From: Bacilli bacterium
Lineage (GTDB): Bacteria > Bacillota_I > Bacilli_A > RF39 > UBA660
Length of the DNA stretch: 64,000 bases
NCBI GenBank assembly: GCA_900768815.1
Contig: CAAGEE010000017.1
Coordinates: forward strand, 1-64,000
Direction: 5' to 3'
This document shows positions 61,541 through 64,000 of this stretch, in pieces. The number at the start of each line of letters is the position of its first letter. Positions within the stretch are counted from its first letter, which is position 1. Under the pieces are notes generated by a model. The model was given only the letters and a program-made list of their open reading frames with translations. It was not told where the DNA came from and did no database searches. Both the position numbers and the translations under genes were made by a program.

Positions 61541-61546
61541 CAATAT

Positions 61547-61585
61547 AAACCATGTTCCTAGGACAAAGGAAACATGGTTTTTATT
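61547..61585 (+). terminator. Terminator after broken frame
   Basis: AAACCATGTT-CC / GG-AAACATGGTTT stem followed by T-rich sequence. Confidence 0.7.
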
Positions 61586-61652
61586 TTGTCTAAAACTATC
61601 TTTTATTTATAAATGAATAATGTTATAATCATCATAGAGTAGGAGGAAAAAT

Positions 61653-62474
61653 ATGTCGACACATATATTGCTTATCATAGCTATTTTACCAATATTTTTA
61701 ATCGGAAGTTATGTTTATAAAAAAGACAGAAATAAAGAACCAACTAGATTATTAGTAAAACTATTTTTAGGAGGAATAGCTTCATGCTTCTTAGTGCTTT
61801 TTATATCTTTATTACTGGAATTATTATTTCCAAAAGCTGTAGCCCTAAATATAAAAACAGATAGCTTTTTAAAGATAATATTTCATTGTTTTATTATAGT
61901 GGCCTTAATAGAGGAAGGATGCAAACTATTAATGACGTATTTAATTTCATATAAACATGAAGAGTTTGATGAGTTATATGACATTATAATTTATTCGGTA
62001 TTTACGGCATTAGGCTTTGCTGCTTTTGAAAATGTTTTATATGTCCTAGGTGCTGAAACATATGTAGAAGGAGTACAGGTTGGTGTATTAAGAAGTCTCT
62101 TAGCTGTACCAGGCCATGCGTGTGATGGCCTATTTATGGGCTATTACCTCAGTTTAGCCAAAGTAGCAAGTCTTAAGAACAACCCACAAGAAGAAAGAAA
62201 AAATATTATAAAAAGTTTATTAGTACCAACCATTCTGCATGGTATATATGATTTATGTTGTTTTACAGCAGCAAGAACATCACTTATCATAATTTTCTTC
62301 TTTATCTTTGTAATCGCAATGTATATAATATCAATAAAGAAGTTAAAATATGTTGCAACTAATAATTATCAATTGTTTAATAGACCACAAGAACCACAAG
62401 TAAGATATTGTGCGAATTGTGGAGAAAAAGCTCAAGGATTATTCTGTGTACGTTGTGGACATAGAATTCAATAA
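61653..62474 (+). CDS. PrsW-like intramembrane protease with C-terminal zinc ribbon
   Basis: A 273-aa polytopic protein of the PrsW/CAAX-protease type. Key segments are LIEEGCKLLMTYLI (about 88-101; Glu-Glu), FTALGFAAFENVLYVLGA near 112-129, VPGHACDGLFMGYYLS near 149-164 and HGIYDLC near 192. The last 30 residues form a zinc ribbon with CANC and CVRC pairs, not usual for PrsW. PrsW in Bacillus cuts an anti-sigma factor. GTAGGAGGAAAAAT precedes the ATG. It shares a transcript with the glycosyltransferase gene 14 bases later. Confidence 0.82.
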   Translation: MSTHILLIIAILPIFLIGSYVYKKDRNKEPTRLLVKLFLGGIASCFLVLFISLLLELLFPKAVALNIKTDSFLKIIFHCFIIVALIEEGCKLLMTYLISYKHEEFDELYDIIIYSVFTALGFAAFENVLYVLGAETYVEGVQVGVLRSLLAVPGHACDGLFMGYYLSLAKVASLKNNPQEERKNIIKSLLVPTILHGIYDLCCFTAARTSLIIIFFFIFVIAMYIISIKKLKYVATNNYQLFNRPQEPQVRYCANCGEKAQGLFCVRCGHRIQ

Positions 62475-62488
62475 GTGGAGGAGAAAAT

Positions 62489-63490
62489 ATGAAAGTATTA
62501 TTATATACAGAAGGAGCTAAAATGACTTCTAATTCAGGACTAGGAAAGGCTATAAAACATCAAGAAAAAGCTTTAGAGTTAGCAAAAATTCCCTATACAA
62601 CAAATTTAAAAGATGATTATGATATAATCCATATAAACTTTTACGGACCAAGATCATATCACCTAGCTAAAAAAGCCCATCGTCAAGGTAAAAAAGTAGT
62701 TTATCATGCTCATAGTACTGAAGAAGATTATAAATCAGGCTTTATTTTTGCTAAACAAACAGCTCATTTATTTAAAAAATGGTTAATTAAATGCTATAGT
62801 CTTGGAGATGTAATTGTAACACCAACTCCATATTCAAAAAAATTACTAGAAGGATATGGTATAAAAAAGAAAATCTATGCTATCTCAAATGGTATAGAAT
62901 TAGATTTATTTAAAAAAGATGAAAAAGCCGGTAAAAGATTTAGAAAAGAGTATAACTATTCAGAAAAAGATAAAGTAATAATTGGTATAGGTCTATATAT
63001 AACTAGAAAAGGTATAGTAGACTTTGTAGAACTAGCAAAGCGTCTACCAGAATATAAATTTATTTGGTTTGGTTATAGTCCTCTAGCAGCCGCAACAGAA
63101 GATGTAAGAAAAGCTGTTAATACTAAACTAGATAACTTAGTATTTGCAGGACATGTTCCACAACAAACAATAAAAGATGCTATGAATGGTTGTGATATAT
63201 ACTTATTCCCAACTCTAGAAGAAACAGAAGGAATTCCAATTATTGAAGCTTGTGCTTGTCAAACTACTGCTGTTATTAGAGATATTCCAATATTTGAAGA
63301 AATGTTAGAAGATGGTAAAAATGTTTACAAAGCTAAAACTCTAGATGAGTTTGAAGAAAAAATAAGAGGAATAATGGAAGGAAAATTACCAAAAATTGGT
63401 AAAAACGCCTACAAAATAGCAGAAGAAAGAGATATAAAAAGAGTAGGAGAACAACTAAAACAAGTTTATGAAGATGTCTTAAAAATGTAG
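62489..63490 (+). CDS. GT4-family glycosyltransferase, possibly glycolipid synthase
   Basis: A 333-aa retaining glycosyltransferase with the GT-B fold. SNSGLGKAIKHQEKAL near residue 14 is the N-terminal nucleotide-sugar fold, YHAHSTEEDYKSG near 73 is an acceptor-side motif, and EETEGIPIIEACACQ (about 246-260) is the E-x7-E type site of GT4 enzymes. Similar proteins make glucosyl-diacylglycerol in AT-rich Bacillota and Mollicutes, so a membrane glycolipid role is plausible. GTGGAGGAGAAAAT precedes the ATG. Substrates are not shown by sequence. Confidence 0.82.
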   Translation: MKVLLYTEGAKMTSNSGLGKAIKHQEKALELAKIPYTTNLKDDYDIIHINFYGPRSYHLAKKAHRQGKKVVYHAHSTEEDYKSGFIFAKQTAHLFKKWLIKCYSLGDVIVTPTPYSKKLLEGYGIKKKIYAISNGIELDLFKKDEKAGKRFRKEYNYSEKDKVIIGIGLYITRKGIVDFVELAKRLPEYKFIWFGYSPLAAATEDVRKAVNTKLDNLVFAGHVPQQTIKDAMNGCDIYLFPTLEETEGIPIIEACACQTTAVIRDIPIFEEMLEDGKNVYKAKTLDEFEEKIRGIMEGKLPKIGKNAYKIAEERDIKRVGEQLKQVYEDVLKM

Positions 63491-63514
63491 AAGATTAGAA
63501 CTAATCTTCTTTTA
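63489..63514 (+). terminator. Terminator after GT4 gene
   Basis: AGAAGATTAG / CTAATCTTCT stem with a 2-base gap and T-run; it overlaps the stop codon. Confidence 0.7.
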
Positions 63515-63538
63515 CTTTACACAAAAACCAAAATTCAC

Positions 63539-63567
63539 TTGAAAAAAAAGCAAATAAAAGTTACAAT
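63539..63567 (+). promoter_or_regulatory. Promoter for WXG100-like gene
   Basis: TTGAAA (63539-63544), 17-base spacer, TACAAT (63562-63567). Confidence 0.6.
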
Positions 63568-63632
63568 CATATTAAGGATATGGCTTCGGTTGAAGGATAA
63601 ATATTCTTAAAAAATTATTAGGAGGTGCACGA

Positions 63633-63920
63633 ATGGCAATTCATGTAGAAGAAGAAGCATTAAACGATTTAAGAAATGCTCTAGAAACAGCTGGTGAAGA
63701 TTACAAAAACAAATTATCAAGATTACAAAACCTAATTAACGAAATCACTTCAGGTGACATTCAAGGAGATCCAGCGAACGACTTATTACAAAAGTTCCAA
63801 GCTAAAGAAAACGTTTTTAAAAATTTAGCTCAAACAATTGATGAAGCAGAAGAGTATATGGGAATGCAAAAGACAAGCTTTACAAATCTTATTTCAGATT
63901 TATCATCAACAATGCGCTAA
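63633..63920 (+). CDS. WXG100-like small helical protein
   Basis: A 95-aa protein with the size and two-helix layout of WXG100 (EsxA-type) substrates of type VII secretion. A first amphipathic helix (about 5-38) and a second (about 52-92) flank a central turn. At the turn the W-x-G motif reads I-Q-G (SGDIQGDPAND), so the tryptophan is missing. TTAGGAGGTGCACGA precedes the ATG. A second gene begins 28 bases later. WXG100-like proteins usually occur in pairs or near an EssC ATPase, which would lie to the right of this window. Confidence 0.68.
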   Translation: MAIHVEEEALNDLRNALETAGEDYKNKLSRLQNLINEITSGDIQGDPANDLLQKFQAKENVFKNLAQTIDEAEEYMGMQKTSFTNLISDLSSTMR

Positions 63921-63947
63921 TAAAAAAGAAAGGTGGAGAAAATATAT

Positions 63948-64000
63948 ATGAATTTAACAATTAATCCAGGAGCTGCTACTGAAGATGCTAGCCAAATCGA
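63948..64000 (+). CDS. Start of a gene cut by the window edge
   Basis: ATG at 63948 with AAAGGTGGAGA upstream opens a frame of 17 complete codons (MNLTINPGAATEDASQI) to the right edge. It is in tandem with the WXG100-like gene and could be its partner. Too short to classify. Confidence 0.6.
   Translation, partial: MNLTINPGAATEDASQI

Overview
The window is AT-rich, low-GC Gram-positive (Bacillota) chromosome. The evidence is AGGAGG-type ribosome sites, T-box leaders on trpS and valS, Bacillus-like sporulation genes (sigG, yunB, spoVID-ysxE, spoIIB-, spoIVFA- and spoIVFB-like), and TTG/GTG/ATG starts with the standard code (TGA is used as stop, TGG as Trp). It looks like a compact-genome relative of the Bacilli/Erysipelotrichia, probably host-associated. 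The exact lineage cannot be read from the window. There is no rRNA, CRISPR array, transposase, integrase or relaxase.

Region 1-18.3 kb is one block of 18 same-strand genes that joins two machines. The first half is a Tad/Flp pilus set: CpaB-like SAF protein, CpaF/TadA ATPase, TadB and TadC membrane proteins, a 57-aa prepilin candidate with its own strong promoter, a TadE-like pseudopilin and a TadZ/CpaE-like protein with a degenerate P-loop. The second half is a type IV secretion set: two VirB2/TrbC-like proteins, VirB6/TrbL-like, PrgI/VirB3-like, a VirB4 ATPase encoded by two touching genes, a membrane-anchored SpoIID-plus-C39-like wall enzyme, and a VirD4 coupling protein. No relaxase is present, so a resident secretion or adhesion machine is more likely than a conjugative element.

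Region 18.4-31.9 kb is housekeeping: rhodanese, DedA-like, rmuC, a DUF2628-like protein, a UPF0736-like protein, trpS behind a Trp T-box, tig, lon, spoVID-ysxE, a Fur/PerR regulator with a perfect Fur-type operator next to rubrerythrin, and a pair of paralogous small membrane proteins. Region 31.9-41.4 kb holds U32 peptidase, thioredoxin-like, trmL, a TtcA-like thiolase, then sigG-ylmC-yunB, yutD, a DUF1292 protein, a yutH-like gene, a NifU-like scaffold and an S1-domain protein.

Region 41.4-42.8 kb carries two tRNA operons (Val, Thr, Tyr, Gln, Lys, Leu; then Ser, initiator Met, Asp, Phe, Arg, Pro), each with its own promoter and terminator. Region 42.8-56.8 kb holds a Fem transferase - lipid II flippase-like - Fem transferase cassette, a D,D-carboxypeptidase, a metallophosphoesterase, a flavoprotein, a cyclophilin lipoprotein, dCMP deaminase, an ABC exporter and valS behind a Val T-box. 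Region 56.8-60.8 kb is a spoIIB-radC-mreC-mreD-spoIVFA-spoIVFB cluster in Bacillus order, but without maf, mreB or minCD, followed by tRNA-Ala. After a largely non-coding gap with a broken ORF come a PrsW-like protease, a GT4 glycosyltransferase and, at the right edge, a WXG100-like secreted protein that may begin a type VII secretion locus.

The observations most worth following are the fused Tad/type IV secretion locus, a hairpin that pairs with the whole sigG ribosome site, and a spoIVFB gene with no normal start codon.
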